64,000 nt of DNA from an uncultured Clostridia bacterium (GTDB lineage: Bacteria > Bacillota_A > Clostridia > Christensenellales > UBA1242), in the NCBI GenBank assembly GCA_947629895.1, contig CANRFP010000001.1, positions 12,197 to 76,196 of the forward strand, in the 5' to 3' direction. A model generated the notes under the pieces. That model worked only from the letters and a program-made list of their open reading frames with translations, ran no database searches and was not told where the DNA came from. Below are positions 6,907-14,372 of this stretch, one piece after another. Position 1 is the stretch's first letter. Each line of letters starts with the position of its first letter. The translations under genes and the position numbers were made by a program.

Positions 6907-8334
6907 ATGGAAATTGTGAAGGATATTTTGAGAATTGAACGCGAGATTGATGCCCGCTATAATGCAAACAAACTTAATTTTTACAATAAAAAGAAAAAAC
7001 ACAAAAAACAAATTGCTTTTCACAAAAATAAACATCGAAACCGTTGGGTTTTTGGCGGAAACCGCTCGGGAAAAACTGAATGCGGGGCGGTGGAAGTGGT
7101 TTATCTTGCCACGGGGCTGCATCCGTATAAGAAAAACAAAGTGACAGAAGGCTGGGTTGTCAGTTTGTCGCGGAGCGTTCAAAGAGATGTGGCGCAAAGA
7201 AAAATTTTGCAGTATTTGCCAGAAAATATGATTGAAAAAATTGTCATGGTCAGCGGCGGACAGGATAGTGCTGAAAATGGGATTATCGATTTTATTTTAG
7301 TTAGGTCTGAGGCGGGCGGAACAAGCAGAATTGGCTTTAAAAGTTGTGACCAAGGCCGTGACAAATTTCAAGGTGCATCGCTTGACTATGTTTGGTTTGA
7401 CGAAGAGCCACCTTTTGACATCTATCTTGAATGCAAAATGCGCGTTATGGACAGATGCGGCGAAATTTTTGGAACTATGACACCGCTTAAAGGGCTGACA
7501 TGGGTTTATAACACCATATATTTGAATGATAAGGCGGACAAAGAAGTTTGGTGTGAAACTATGGAGTGGGCGGACAATCCTTTTCTTTCCAAAAAAGAAA
7601 TTGAAAACATGACAAAAACCATGTCGGCGGAAGAAATTGAAAGCAGGCGCTATGGGCATTTTATGCAAAATGGCGGGCTGGTTTACAACGAGTTTGACGA
7701 GAACATTCATGTTATTGACCCATTTCCAGTTCCAGAAGAATGGCAGGACAACATTTCCATTGACCCGGGGCTTCACAATCCGCTTTCCGCACACTTTTAT
7801 GCGGTGGATTTTGACGGAAATGTTTATGTTGTTGCCGAGCATTATGCAAGCGGGCAAACGGTGGAATATCATTCATCAAAAATAAAGGAAATTGCAGAGA
7901 GGCTGCATTGGAAAAAAGATAGCAGAGGCTTTTTGCATGCGCTTATTGACAGTGCGGCGGGGCAAAGAACGCTTGCAAGCGAGAAAAATGTGGTGGAACT
8001 TTTTTATGACAATCAAATTTTAACCAATCCAAAAGTTAATAAAGACCTTTTTTCGGGAATTTCTGTTGTGAAGTCATATTTGAAAACCGCAGACGGGCGA
8101 CATCGGCTTTTTATCTTCAAAAACTGCGTCAATCTTATCAGAGAAATTAAAAATTATTGGTGGGGAGATGATGATGTGCCGCTTAAAAAAGATGACCACT
8201 GCCTTGACGAACTGAGATATTATTTGATGACAAAACCGCTTAACAATCCGTCTGTGAAGAAAAACGAAATTCAAAAAGACAAAGAAAAAATGATAAAAAA
8301 ATTAAAAAACCAAAAAAGAAAAATTATTTTATAA
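6907..8334 (+). CDS. terL: Phage-type terminase large subunit, isolated
   Basis: 475 residues with both terminase halves. The packaging ATPase has Walker A GGNRSGKT (50-57), Walker B VWFDEE (163-168) and a following motif GTMTPLKG. The RNase H-like nuclease has acidic residues in ISIDPG, ALIDSA and DHCLDELRY. The gene is intact, with a GAGGGAG ribosome site. No small terminase, portal, capsid or integrase lies nearby; the neighbours are surface proteins. It is either a prophage remnant or a terminase kept for a cellular role. Base composition does not visibly differ from its neighbours. Confidence 0.9.
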   Translation: MEIVKDILRIEREIDARYNANKLNFYNKKKKHKKQIAFHKNKHRNRWVFGGNRSGKTECGAVEVVYLATGLHPYKKNKVTEGWVVSLSRSVQRDVAQRKILQYLPENMIEKIVMVSGGQDSAENGIIDFILVRSEAGGTSRIGFKSCDQGRDKFQGASLDYVWFDEEPPFDIYLECKMRVMDRCGEIFGTMTPLKGLTWVYNTIYLNDKADKEVWCETMEWADNPFLSKKEIENMTKTMSAEEIESRRYGHFMQNGGLVYNEFDENIHVIDPFPVPEEWQDNISIDPGLHNPLSAHFYAVDFDGNVYVVAEHYASGQTVEYHSSKIKEIAERLHWKKDSRGFLHALIDSAAGQRTLASEKNVVELFYDNQILTNPKVNKDLFSGISVVKSYLKTADGRHRLFIFKNCVNLIREIKNYWWGDDDVPLKKDDHCLDELRYYLMTKPLNNPSVKKNEIQKDKEKMIKKLKNQKRKIIL

Positions 8335-8351
8335 ATAATTTGCAAATATGT

Positions 8352-8381
8352 TTGGAAAAATAAGATTGAATTTGGTAAAAT
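8352..8381 (+). promoter_or_regulatory. Leaderless-type promoter of the GLUG surface gene
   Basis: TTGGAA, 18 bases, TAAAAT. The -10 ends six bases before the ATG at 8388 and no ribosome site fits between them. Confidence 0.65.
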
Positions 8382-8387
8382 AAAGCT

Positions 8388-10970
8388 ATGAAAAAGAAAT
8401 TTTGTTTTGTTTTCTTAATTTTGGCTTGTTTTGTGCTTGCCGGCTTTGGCGGGATTTTTCCTAATGTGGCTTTTGCAGAAGAAGCAACGCCAAACGCTGC
8501 TGGAACAGGCGAATTTGTGATGGAAGAGAATGACCCATTGACAAAATTCACAAGCTTGTTTGAGGGCGACACTTTTAACGATTATGCAACGATAACTCTT
8601 AATTGCGACATAGACTTATCTGAAACGAAGTTAACAAGCACTTTGGGAACGGAAACCACACCATTCGGTGGCGTTTTCAACGGGCGCGGACACACAATAA
8701 GCGGGCTGACTTTTGACAACAGCAGCAATTTGGCTTATGCAGGCCTTTTTGGCGTGACTGACGGGGCAACAATCAAAAATGTGAAACTTGCCGGCAAGAT
8801 TTCTTTAAGCACAAAACCGGGCTATTCGGCATATATGGGCGCTTTGGTGGGGCTTGCAAAAAACACAACCATTGAAAATGTGGATGTTGAAGCAACAAGT
8901 TTGAATTTTAACACAGCTTTTGACAAAAATTTGAGTTTTGGAATTTTGGCTGGCGGAATGGTGTCATCTTCTGCAAACAAAGTTATTTGCAGAACGGATT
9001 CGCTTGGAACATATCAAATAAACAACAACCGAAACAAAGAAATTGTGTTTGGAGGAATTGTTGGAAAGCTTACAAGTTCGCAAATTCATTCAAGCATTGT
9101 TCAAACAAATGTGAATGTTAATGTTGGCGAAGAGTTTAATGGTGAATTCAAATTTGGCGGCGTGGCAGGGCAAACAAGTGACGGAACAACTGAGATTATC
9201 AATGTTGCAGAAAACAACACAATAAATTTTGTGAATAATGCTTCGCCAGATTGCGTGAAGGCGGGTGAGGTTGTTGGTGAAATTTCTTCTCCATCTCCAA
9301 ATCAGGGCTACATAAACAACATTTCATATATTCATTATAAAGACAACGCAAACCTCTATGTTTTTGGTGATAAGGGGCAATATGATTATGAGGACACAGT
9401 GCAAAAAAACTGCAATATAACAACAAACCAAAACAATGTTTTTAACACAAAAGAATATTACACAAACACTTCTCTTTGGAACACTGATTACATTGGAATT
9501 TGGGATTTTGACCACGATTGGCATGTTGCCTCTGGAAGAATTGAACATCAGGCGTTTTTGGAAAATTTGAAAGTTTTGTTGTCGGAAAATCTTAACAGTG
9601 AGGTTTTAACTTATAATGCTCTTAAAATAAATAACACGCCTCAAACTGACAACGATACAGGAAAAGCGCCAGAACTTGCAAAGGTTGAATTTAGATATGG
9701 TGACAAAGTTGAAATTGAATTTGTGTTTCATGAAGAGCAATGGGATATTGGCGGTGCAGGGAAAAAGAATCAAAAAATTATTCAATTTTATGATTTAAGA
9801 GAGTTGCAACTAATTTCAGACTTTGATGTTTCGTCAACTTATCGCGGCACAATTGAAATGGATATGTTGGATGAAGAAATCAACAACATCAGCCTTTCAA
9901 GTGAGGGCGGCGAAGGTTATTCAATAACTCCAACAACAAACTTAGATGGCAAAATTAACGGTTTCACTTTGACAATTGACAGTTTGTCAGTTTATTCAAG
10001 TGGAAATTACAACATAACAATGGACCCAAAAAATTTCACGGCAACGCTTACAAGCAGACTTTTTGAAACAAAAGAGGGCGCAAGCGAAACTGAAGTTCCT
10101 GGTGTTGAGCCGGGATATATCTACAATGCAAACGGCACTCCAACAACAAGAACAAGTTGGCAGGCAGACATTTCGTATAAAGCAGACTACACGCCAACCG
10201 CTCACACTGAAAGCGTGAGACCTTATTATGTTTTTGAGGGTTGGTATGTTGATGACGGGGGAAATGGTGTTAGAATTTCGTCACAACAAGATTTGGAGTT
10301 GAAACTTGGTGATGGATATGATATAATCACAACGGGCAACGTTGAGTCTGGAAATTATTACATAATAGGCAATGTTAATATTTACGCAAAATACATAAAA
10401 CAAAGCAGACAAATTCTCTTTTCAATAGACAACAGTTCAAGCAGCAGCGGAATTGAAAAAATTGTTGTTATTGACGGCAAAACAAGCCAAACGCTGCTTT
10501 ATTCAGAATATTTGGCTGGCGGGATTGAGGCACAGTCACTGTATATCAAACAAGACAGAGATTCAATCGAGATGGAAATTTATGTCAAAAAAGGTTACAA
10601 ATTTGACACAGATTATTTCGGGGAAAACACCACAATTCAGGGCGATAATCCTTGCAAATTGACCGGCACCACCATTGAAGATGATTTGACAGTTTATCAT
10701 TTTGAAATAGAAAATTTGACAAAAGGCACTGATGACGTAATCACCTTTAAGATAAGAACACAAGTTATAAACGAAGGCAACAATATGCTGCTTTGGATTA
10801 TTATTGGCAGTGTTGGCGGCGTGATTTTGATTGGATTAATCATTCTTATCATTGTTCTTGTTAAGAGAAGAAGAGGCGGCGGCAAAAACTTCCGTGGCGG
10901 TGGCAAAAAAATCTCTGCAAAAAACACTTACAAATCTTCTAAAAAAGATTTTAAGCAAATGTATTTTTAG
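8388..10970 (+). CDS. Large cell-surface protein with GLUG-type repeats and C-terminal anchor
   Basis: 860 residues. A signal peptide ends near VAFAEE. Residues about 85-310 contain repeated GLUG-like turns (GLFGVTDGATIKNVKL, MGALVGLAKNTTIENV, FGGIVGKL, FGGVAGQT), typical of secreted adhesin-like proteins. A segment near 615 (YYVFEGWYVDDGG) resembles InlB B-type repeats. The protein ends in one transmembrane helix (LWIIIGSVGGVILIGLI) and an Arg/Gly/Lys-rich tail, a topology shared with the subtilase at 14.4 kb. It is expected on the outer face of the membrane. There is no sortase motif. Two unusual hairpins follow the stop codon. Confidence 0.75.
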   Translation: MKKKFCFVFLILACFVLAGFGGIFPNVAFAEEATPNAAGTGEFVMEENDPLTKFTSLFEGDTFNDYATITLNCDIDLSETKLTSTLGTETTPFGGVFNGRGHTISGLTFDNSSNLAYAGLFGVTDGATIKNVKLAGKISLSTKPGYSAYMGALVGLAKNTTIENVDVEATSLNFNTAFDKNLSFGILAGGMVSSSANKVICRTDSLGTYQINNNRNKEIVFGGIVGKLTSSQIHSSIVQTNVNVNVGEEFNGEFKFGGVAGQTSDGTTEIINVAENNTINFVNNASPDCVKAGEVVGEISSPSPNQGYINNISYIHYKDNANLYVFGDKGQYDYEDTVQKNCNITTNQNNVFNTKEYYTNTSLWNTDYIGIWDFDHDWHVASGRIEHQAFLENLKVLLSENLNSEVLTYNALKINNTPQTDNDTGKAPELAKVEFRYGDKVEIEFVFHEEQWDIGGAGKKNQKIIQFYDLRELQLISDFDVSSTYRGTIEMDMLDEEINNISLSSEGGEGYSITPTTNLDGKINGFTLTIDSLSVYSSGNYNITMDPKNFTATLTSRLFETKEGASETEVPGVEPGYIYNANGTPTTRTSWQADISYKADYTPTAHTESVRPYYVFEGWYVDDGGNGVRISSQQDLELKLGDGYDIITTGNVESGNYYIIGNVNIYAKYIKQSRQILFSIDNSSSSSGIEKIVVIDGKTSQTLLYSEYLAGGIEAQSLYIKQDRDSIEMEIYVKKGYKFDTDYFGENTTIQGDNPCKLTGTTIEDDLTVYHFEIENLTKGTDDVITFKIRTQVINEGNNMLLWIIIGSVGGVILIGLIILIIVLVKRRRGGGKNFRGGGKKISAKNTYKSSKKDFKQMYF

Positions 10971-11045
10971 TTGGGACAGACACCATTTTCGTAATGCGGA
11001 CACGGCTTTCAGCCTAACCGCTACTCAAATGGTTTCTCATCCCAA
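10971..11045. other. Three-tier imperfect inverted repeat, structured RNA candidate
   Basis: Nested pairing with internal loops directly after a stop codon: TTGGGA (10971-10976) with TCCCAA (11040-11045), ACCATTT (10982-10988) with AAATGGT (11027-11033), CGG (10997-10999) with CCG (11018-11020), and GGCT (11004-11007) with AGCC (11011-11014). There is no T run, so it is not a simple terminator. Confidence 0.55.
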
Positions 11046-11063
11046 TCCTCTTCCCTGTTGGTG

Positions 11064-11115
11064 ATTTTTAATTTATGCTCGCCGGGCAAAGCCCTACGCT
11101 CGCAAAATTAAAAAT
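11064..11115. other. Second hairpin with inner GGGC/GCCC stem
   Basis: ATTTTTAATTT (11064-11074) pairs with AAATTAAAAAT (11105-11115). An inner GGGC-aaa-GCCC hairpin (11084-11094) is flanked by two direct GCTCGC copies. The GC-rich core is unlike the surrounding DNA. It could be a repeat element or RNA. Together with the neighbouring structure it fills most of the 334-base gap 10971-11304. Confidence 0.45.
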
Positions 11116-11170
11116 TTTATTGTGAAATTCATTAATGTAAGAGAATTGTGGAATGTTGAAAAAACAATAA

Positions 11171-11200
11171 AAAAGATAGCCGATTGACTATCTTTTTTTT
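11171..11200. terminator. Rho-independent terminator
   Basis: AAAGATAG/CTATCTTT stem with an eight-base loop and a T run. The A run on the other side could make it bidirectional. Confidence 0.7.
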
Positions 11201-11201
11201 G

Positions 11202-11236
11202 AGATTCTTCCGCTTTGCGTCAGAATGACAGCGAAG
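11202..11236. repeat. Diverged copy of the GATCCTTC...GGATGACA repeat family
   Basis: GAGATTCTTCCGCTTTGCGT followed by CAGAATGACAGC resembles the unit repeated at 34851-35072 (GAGATCCTTCACTGCGTTCAGGATGACAGC), with several substitutions. Confidence 0.5.
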
Positions 11237-11274
11237 GGTTGTTGCAAAGAATAATCATACATGATTTTCTTTTG

Positions 11275-11304
11275 CTAACTTTTCTTTCTCAAAAGAAAAG
11301 TTAG
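11275..11304. repeat. Perfect 13-bp inverted repeat abutting a stop codon
   Basis: CTAACTTTTCTTT (11275-11287) and AAAGAAAAGTTAG (11292-11304) form a perfect hairpin with a four-base loop. It ends directly at the minus-strand stop codon of the solute-binding gene. It may act as that gene's terminator although no T run follows. Confidence 0.6.
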
Positions 11305-12321
11305 TTAGAGTTTCATGGCAATGCTGTTGTCAACCACTGAACTCCATTCTGGTCTGCCATCTTCAAGTTCGCCGGCATTATCCATAACATCCAAAAGTGT
11401 GTTGAAATCTGCTTCTTCCAAAATCAAATCATCTTTCCAAGCCGAAATGTTGCTGTATGCCTTTGCTGCTGCAATAAGCTCTTCCGTGGTGTTTGCAAAA
11501 GATGGCAAAAGTGCTTCTGCAACTGCTTCTGCGTTTGTGTTAATGTTGTTTGTTATGAAATCATAACCTTTTTTAACCGCTCTTAAAAATTTTTCTGCAA
11601 CATCGCCATGATTTTTAAGATAACTTTGCTTTGCAATGAAGCAGGTGTATGGAATGCGTCCGGATAATGTGCCAAGACTTGCCATGATGTATGCCTTTCC
11701 TGCATTTTTAAGATTTGTTGCTGTTGGCTCAAACACTGTGCAGTATTTTGTCACAGGTCTGCTTTCCCAGATGCCAACCATCGCTCCAAAATCTTCATAG
11801 CCGATTGTCACTTGGTTTGCATCTTCTTTAAGTTCTTTCTTTATTATCCATTCAAGCACCATTGCAGGCACGCCACCTTTTCTTCCGCCAATAATTTCCT
11901 CGCCCTTGAGGTCGTCTAGGGTGAAGTGTTCGTTTGGCTCTTTTGAAATGATAAATGAGCCGTCACATGCGGTTAGTTGCCCGAAAACCATGGGTTTGTC
12001 GGAATAGCCCTCTCTTTCGGTGTAAACGGCTGTTTCTGGCCCAGCCAAAATGATGTCTGAACTGCCAGAAAGCAAGGTTGCCATTGAAGTGTTTGACCCA
12101 TTTGCGGCCGAACGAAGATTTACGCTTAATCCTTCATCCTTGAAATAGCCATTGTTTATGGCAACATATAGGGGTGCATAGAAAATGCTGTGTGTAACTT
12201 CGTTTAATTCAATTTTGTTCCAATCTTTTTTGGTGTTTCCGCAGCCCACAATTGCAAATGAACAACAGAAAACCATTAAAAACGCAAGAGAAATAAGCCC
12301 AAGTTTTTTCCAAAATTTCAT
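11305..12321 (-). CDS. ABC transporter solute-binding lipoprotein (NMT1/SsuA-like), orphan
   Basis: 338 residues from the ATG at 12321, preceded by GGAGG. The longer open frame lacks a signal peptide, so this start is preferred. A lipoprotein signal ends in the lipobox IVGC (Cys27). The mature part matches the NitT/TauT/thiamine-precursor binding fold, with early FYAPLYVAINNGYFKDEGL and GSSDIILAGPE. Such proteins deliver small organic anions or pyrimidines to an ABC importer. No permease or ATPase gene is adjacent, so the partner must lie elsewhere. The substrate cannot be read from the sequence. Confidence 0.8.
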   Translation of the reverse strand: MKFWKKLGLISLAFLMVFCCSFAIVGCGNTKKDWNKIELNEVTHSIFYAPLYVAINNGYFKDEGLSVNLRSAANGSNTSMATLLSGSSDIILAGPETAVYTEREGYSDKPMVFGQLTACDGSFIISKEPNEHFTLDDLKGEEIIGGRKGGVPAMVLEWIIKKELKEDANQVTIGYEDFGAMVGIWESRPVTKYCTVFEPTATNLKNAGKAYIMASLGTLSGRIPYTCFIAKQSYLKNHGDVAEKFLRAVKKGYDFITNNINTNAEAVAEALLPSFANTTEELIAAAKAYSNISAWKDDLILEEADFNTLLDVMDNAGELEDGRPEWSSVVDNSIAMKL

Positions 12322-12370
12322 TTTTTCCTCCTTACATAAAAATCTTATGCAAGGGGAGGATTTGTTGTGT

Positions 12371-12397
12371 TGAAAAAAACACCTCAAAGGGTGTTTA
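12371..12397 (-). terminator. Terminator of the DUF3592-like gene
   Basis: On the minus strand AAACACC pairs with GGTGTTT (plus 12377-12383 with 12390-12396), followed by a T run. It overlaps the stop codon of the gene it ends. Confidence 0.75.
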
Positions 12398-12907
12398 TTT
12401 GCTTGATTTTGGCGCGGCCACCTTCTTTTTTGACCTTGCAAGTTTGACTGATTGAATTGTGATGATAACTCCTCCAACAACAGTTAAGCCAAACCCAATA
12501 ATCATTTCAGCATAATTTATCTTGATTTTTTCCACCATATCAATTGGATTGTTTGGATTTATCATAATTTTAATTTGGCTTTTTTCCACAGGGCAATTTG
12601 TTGCATTGTGAAGTTCTGTTCCAAGCCTGTCCTCATAATCTTTGTCACCATAAGAGTATGAAAGTTTTAACCTATATTTTGATGGCTTGCCGTTTGGCTG
12701 TTTATATTCCAAAACTTTATCCACAGTTGCCGTGACCTCAACAAAGTTCGAAAAGTGGGCGGCGGGAACAGCACCTCGCGCTATGCCAAGATACAGCCCA
12801 AGCGCAATGAAAATCACACTGAAAACATAAGGCAAAATTGTGAAAAGAACGCTTTTTGTGCGCTCGGATTTATAGTCATAAACATTGTTATCTTCAATTT
12901 TTGGCAT
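12395..12907 (-). CDS. DUF3592-like membrane protein
   Basis: 170 residues. One transmembrane helix lies near the N-terminus (VLFTILPYVFSVIFIALGLYL) and a second near residue 140 (MIIGFGLTVVGGVIITI). They flank an extracytoplasmic beta domain with SYSYGDKDYEDRLG, a layout typical of DUF3592 proteins of unknown function. The C-terminus is basic. A normal leader is present: TTGACA-17-TATACT (plus 12929-12957) and a GGAG site before the ATG. No functional partner is evident. Confidence 0.6.
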   Translation of the reverse strand: MPKIEDNNVYDYKSERTKSVLFTILPYVFSVIFIALGLYLGIARGAVPAAHFSNFVEVTATVDKVLEYKQPNGKPSKYRLKLSYSYGDKDYEDRLGTELHNATNCPVEKSQIKIMINPNNPIDMVEKIKINYAEMIIGFGLTVVGGVIITIQSVKLARSKKKVAAPKSSK

Positions 12908-12928
12908 ATTTTCGCTCCATCTTCTTTA

Positions 12929-12957
12929 AGTATAACACAAAAAATCTTATTTGTCAA
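12929..12957 (-). promoter_or_regulatory. Promoter of the DUF3592-like gene
   Basis: Minus-strand TTGACA (plus 12952-12957), 17 bases, TATACT (plus 12929-12934), with a leader that carries GGAG. Confidence 0.75.
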
Positions 12958-12987
12958 AACAATTTTTGATAGCCTTAAAATTACCTA

Positions 12988-13016
12988 TTGAAATCTTCTT
13001 TCTTTTGTGTTATAAT
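12988..13016 (+). promoter_or_regulatory. Promoter of the zincin peptidase gene
   Basis: TTGAAA, 17 bases, TATAAT, then a short leader with GGGAG before the ATG at 13034. Confidence 0.7.
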
Positions 13017-13033
13017 CCTTTTGGGAGTGAATT

Positions 13034-13984
13034 ATGAATATTTTTAAAACTGCATATTATTTGGAACAACTTATTCAACGCTTTGATATGCGAAATTTTT
13101 ATAATGATTTGGACGAACGCGCTCCAAAATTTCTTGAGTTCATTCAAAATATTGGGAGGGAAGATGTAGAGCCAAATGACCGTCGTTTTCATTATAAAAA
13201 TTGGACAATAGCTGACATGTTGATAATGGGAAATGATTTCTATTATGAAATCAACCCTGATTATGCATTTAAAATATACAAATTTATTTCGCGACAAAAC
13301 ACTTTTTTTGAAGCAAAGTATAACGAAATTGAAATCGGCTCTATTGCGCCTATGGGCAAGGCAACTGTTATTCGGCTTGGACTCCCTTTTGATTTGCGAG
13401 GGCCTATGACAGTTGTTCATGAATATGGACATCTATTAAATCAAAAATATCAATGTGGCACAAGAGACAAGACAACTTGTTTAAATGAAATTTCATCTAT
13501 CTTTTTTGAAAAACTTTTTCTCTATAAACAGTTGCAAAAAGGAGAAGCAACAAAGGAAGATGTTGAAAAGATTTCGATTCAAAGGCAAACTGACACCAAG
13601 TATAACATAAAACAACTTTTGTATGAGCGTGAAATTGTTAAGAGTTTGGGAAATCCTGTTAAGCCAATTTCGGTTTTAAAAGCCAAATTTAAGCTTAATG
13701 ACAAAGATTATTTCAATTATTTCAAAGCTATGCAAACGAAAGAATATGTTTTGGGCAAAAAAGCCATGGAGTATGTTATTGGAGAAATTACATCTTCGGC
13801 TTTGATGGAAGACTATTTTAAAAATCCTGACAATGTTTTGGAGAGGATGAAAATCTTTTTGGATAACAGCTCAAAGATAACTGAAAACCAGGCGTTTACA
13901 ATTCTGTTGGGCGACAACTATGAGAAAAAATTGGGCTTTTCTTTTAAAGAAAAATCAAAAAATAGTGCAGAACGCACAAAATAA
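13034..13984 (+). CDS. Zinc metallopeptidase of the gluzincin type (M3-like)
   Basis: 316 residues, cytoplasmic (no signal peptide). The zinc motif HEYGH (about residue 130) is followed about 22 residues later by NEISSIFFE, supplying the third ligand Glu. This is the HExxH...E arrangement of M3/PepF-type peptidases. The protein is roughly half the length of PepF, which is encoded separately at 31.4 kb, so it is a compact relative or a different zincin family. Its substrate is unknown. It is transcribed alone and ends in a strong terminator. Confidence 0.7.
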   Translation: MNIFKTAYYLEQLIQRFDMRNFYNDLDERAPKFLEFIQNIGREDVEPNDRRFHYKNWTIADMLIMGNDFYYEINPDYAFKIYKFISRQNTFFEAKYNEIEIGSIAPMGKATVIRLGLPFDLRGPMTVVHEYGHLLNQKYQCGTRDKTTCLNEISSIFFEKLFLYKQLQKGEATKEDVEKISIQRQTDTKYNIKQLLYEREIVKSLGNPVKPISVLKAKFKLNDKDYFNYFKAMQTKEYVLGKKAMEYVIGEITSSALMEDYFKNPDNVLERMKIFLDNSSKITENQAFTILLGDNYEKKLGFSFKEKSKNSAERTK

Positions 13985-14008
13985 AAGCGGACAACCCGCT
14001 TTTTCTTT
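13983..14008 (+). terminator. Rho-independent terminator
   Basis: AAAGCGG (13984-13990) pairs with CCGCTTT (13996-14002), followed by a T-rich run, immediately after the peptidase stop. Confidence 0.85.
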
Positions 14009-14073
14009 TTATGAGTGCGATTTTCGGGTTGACGGCGAGAAGAAAAAAACAAACGTCAAGTGCTGCTTTTTAT

Positions 14074-14104
14074 AAAAAAAACTGCACCATAAGTGCAGTT
14101 TTTT
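14074..14104 (-). terminator. Terminator of tRNA-Leu
   Basis: ACTGCAC (14081-14087) pairs with GTGCAGT (14093-14099). Read on the minus strand it is followed by TTTTTTT and lies directly behind the tRNA 3' end. Confidence 0.85.
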
Positions 14105-14186
14105 TGGTGCGGATGAGAGGGGTCGAACCTCCACGGTTTCCCACTTGCCCCTTAAACAAGCGCGTCTGCCATTCCGCCACATCCGC
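14105..14186 (-). tRNA. tRNA-Leu, anticodon AAG, CCA encoded
   Basis: 82-nt class II tRNA. The acceptor stem GCGGATG/CATCCGC is fully paired, with discriminator A and encoded CCA. The D stem is GCG/CGC. The anticodon stem CTTGT/GCAAG (T-G closing pair) encloses the loop TTAAGGG, so U33 is followed by AAG. A variable arm of 11 nt and a T arm GGAGG-TTCGACC-CCTCT complete it. AAG reads the Leu codon CUU, which is frequent in the genes here. Bacteria normally use GAG for this box; A34 usually requires deamination to inosine by TadA. Confidence 0.9.
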
Positions 14187-14196
14187 ATACTTCAAT

Positions 14197-14225
14197 ATTT
14201 TATACCAATTTGATAGGTTTGTCAA
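14197..14225 (-). promoter_or_regulatory. Promoter of tRNA-Leu
   Basis: Minus-strand TTGACA (plus 14220-14225), 17 bases, TAAAAT (plus 14197-14202), about 10 bases before the tRNA 5' end. Confidence 0.8.
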
Positions 14226-14337
14226 CAAAAAATGCAAAAAAAATTATTATTTTATAAAACAAAGCGTAATTTTTTTTTAAATTATGCTAAAATTTTGAGA
14301 GGACAAACGATAAAATGTAAAAAGCAACGGATTGCGC

Positions 14338-14366
14338 TTGATTTTTTTAATATATTTTGTTATAAT
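14338..14366 (+). promoter_or_regulatory. Leaderless-type promoter of the subtilase
   Basis: TTGATT, 17 bases, TATAAT; the -10 ends six bases before the ATG at 14373. No ribosome site. Confidence 0.75.
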
Positions 14367-14372
14367 ATATAT

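Noticed and set aside
6907..8334. Complete prophage
   Set aside because: Only the large terminase is present; no portal, capsid, tail, lysis or integrase genes nearby.
10971..11045. Integron attC site or simple terminator
   Set aside because: Outer arms do not fit GTTRRRY/RYYYAAC, no integrase is present, and there is no T run.
12322..12480. 53-residue N-terminal extension of the solute-binding protein
   Set aside because: It runs through the upstream gene's terminator and would bury the lipoprotein signal.
11305..12480. TPP or other riboswitch before the binding lipoprotein
   Set aside because: Only about 60 bases separate it from the preceding terminator and no riboswitch consensus is visible.
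14232..14372. N-terminal extension of the subtilase
   Set aside because: It precedes and includes the promoter (TATAAT at 14361); the signal peptide begins at the ATG at 14373.
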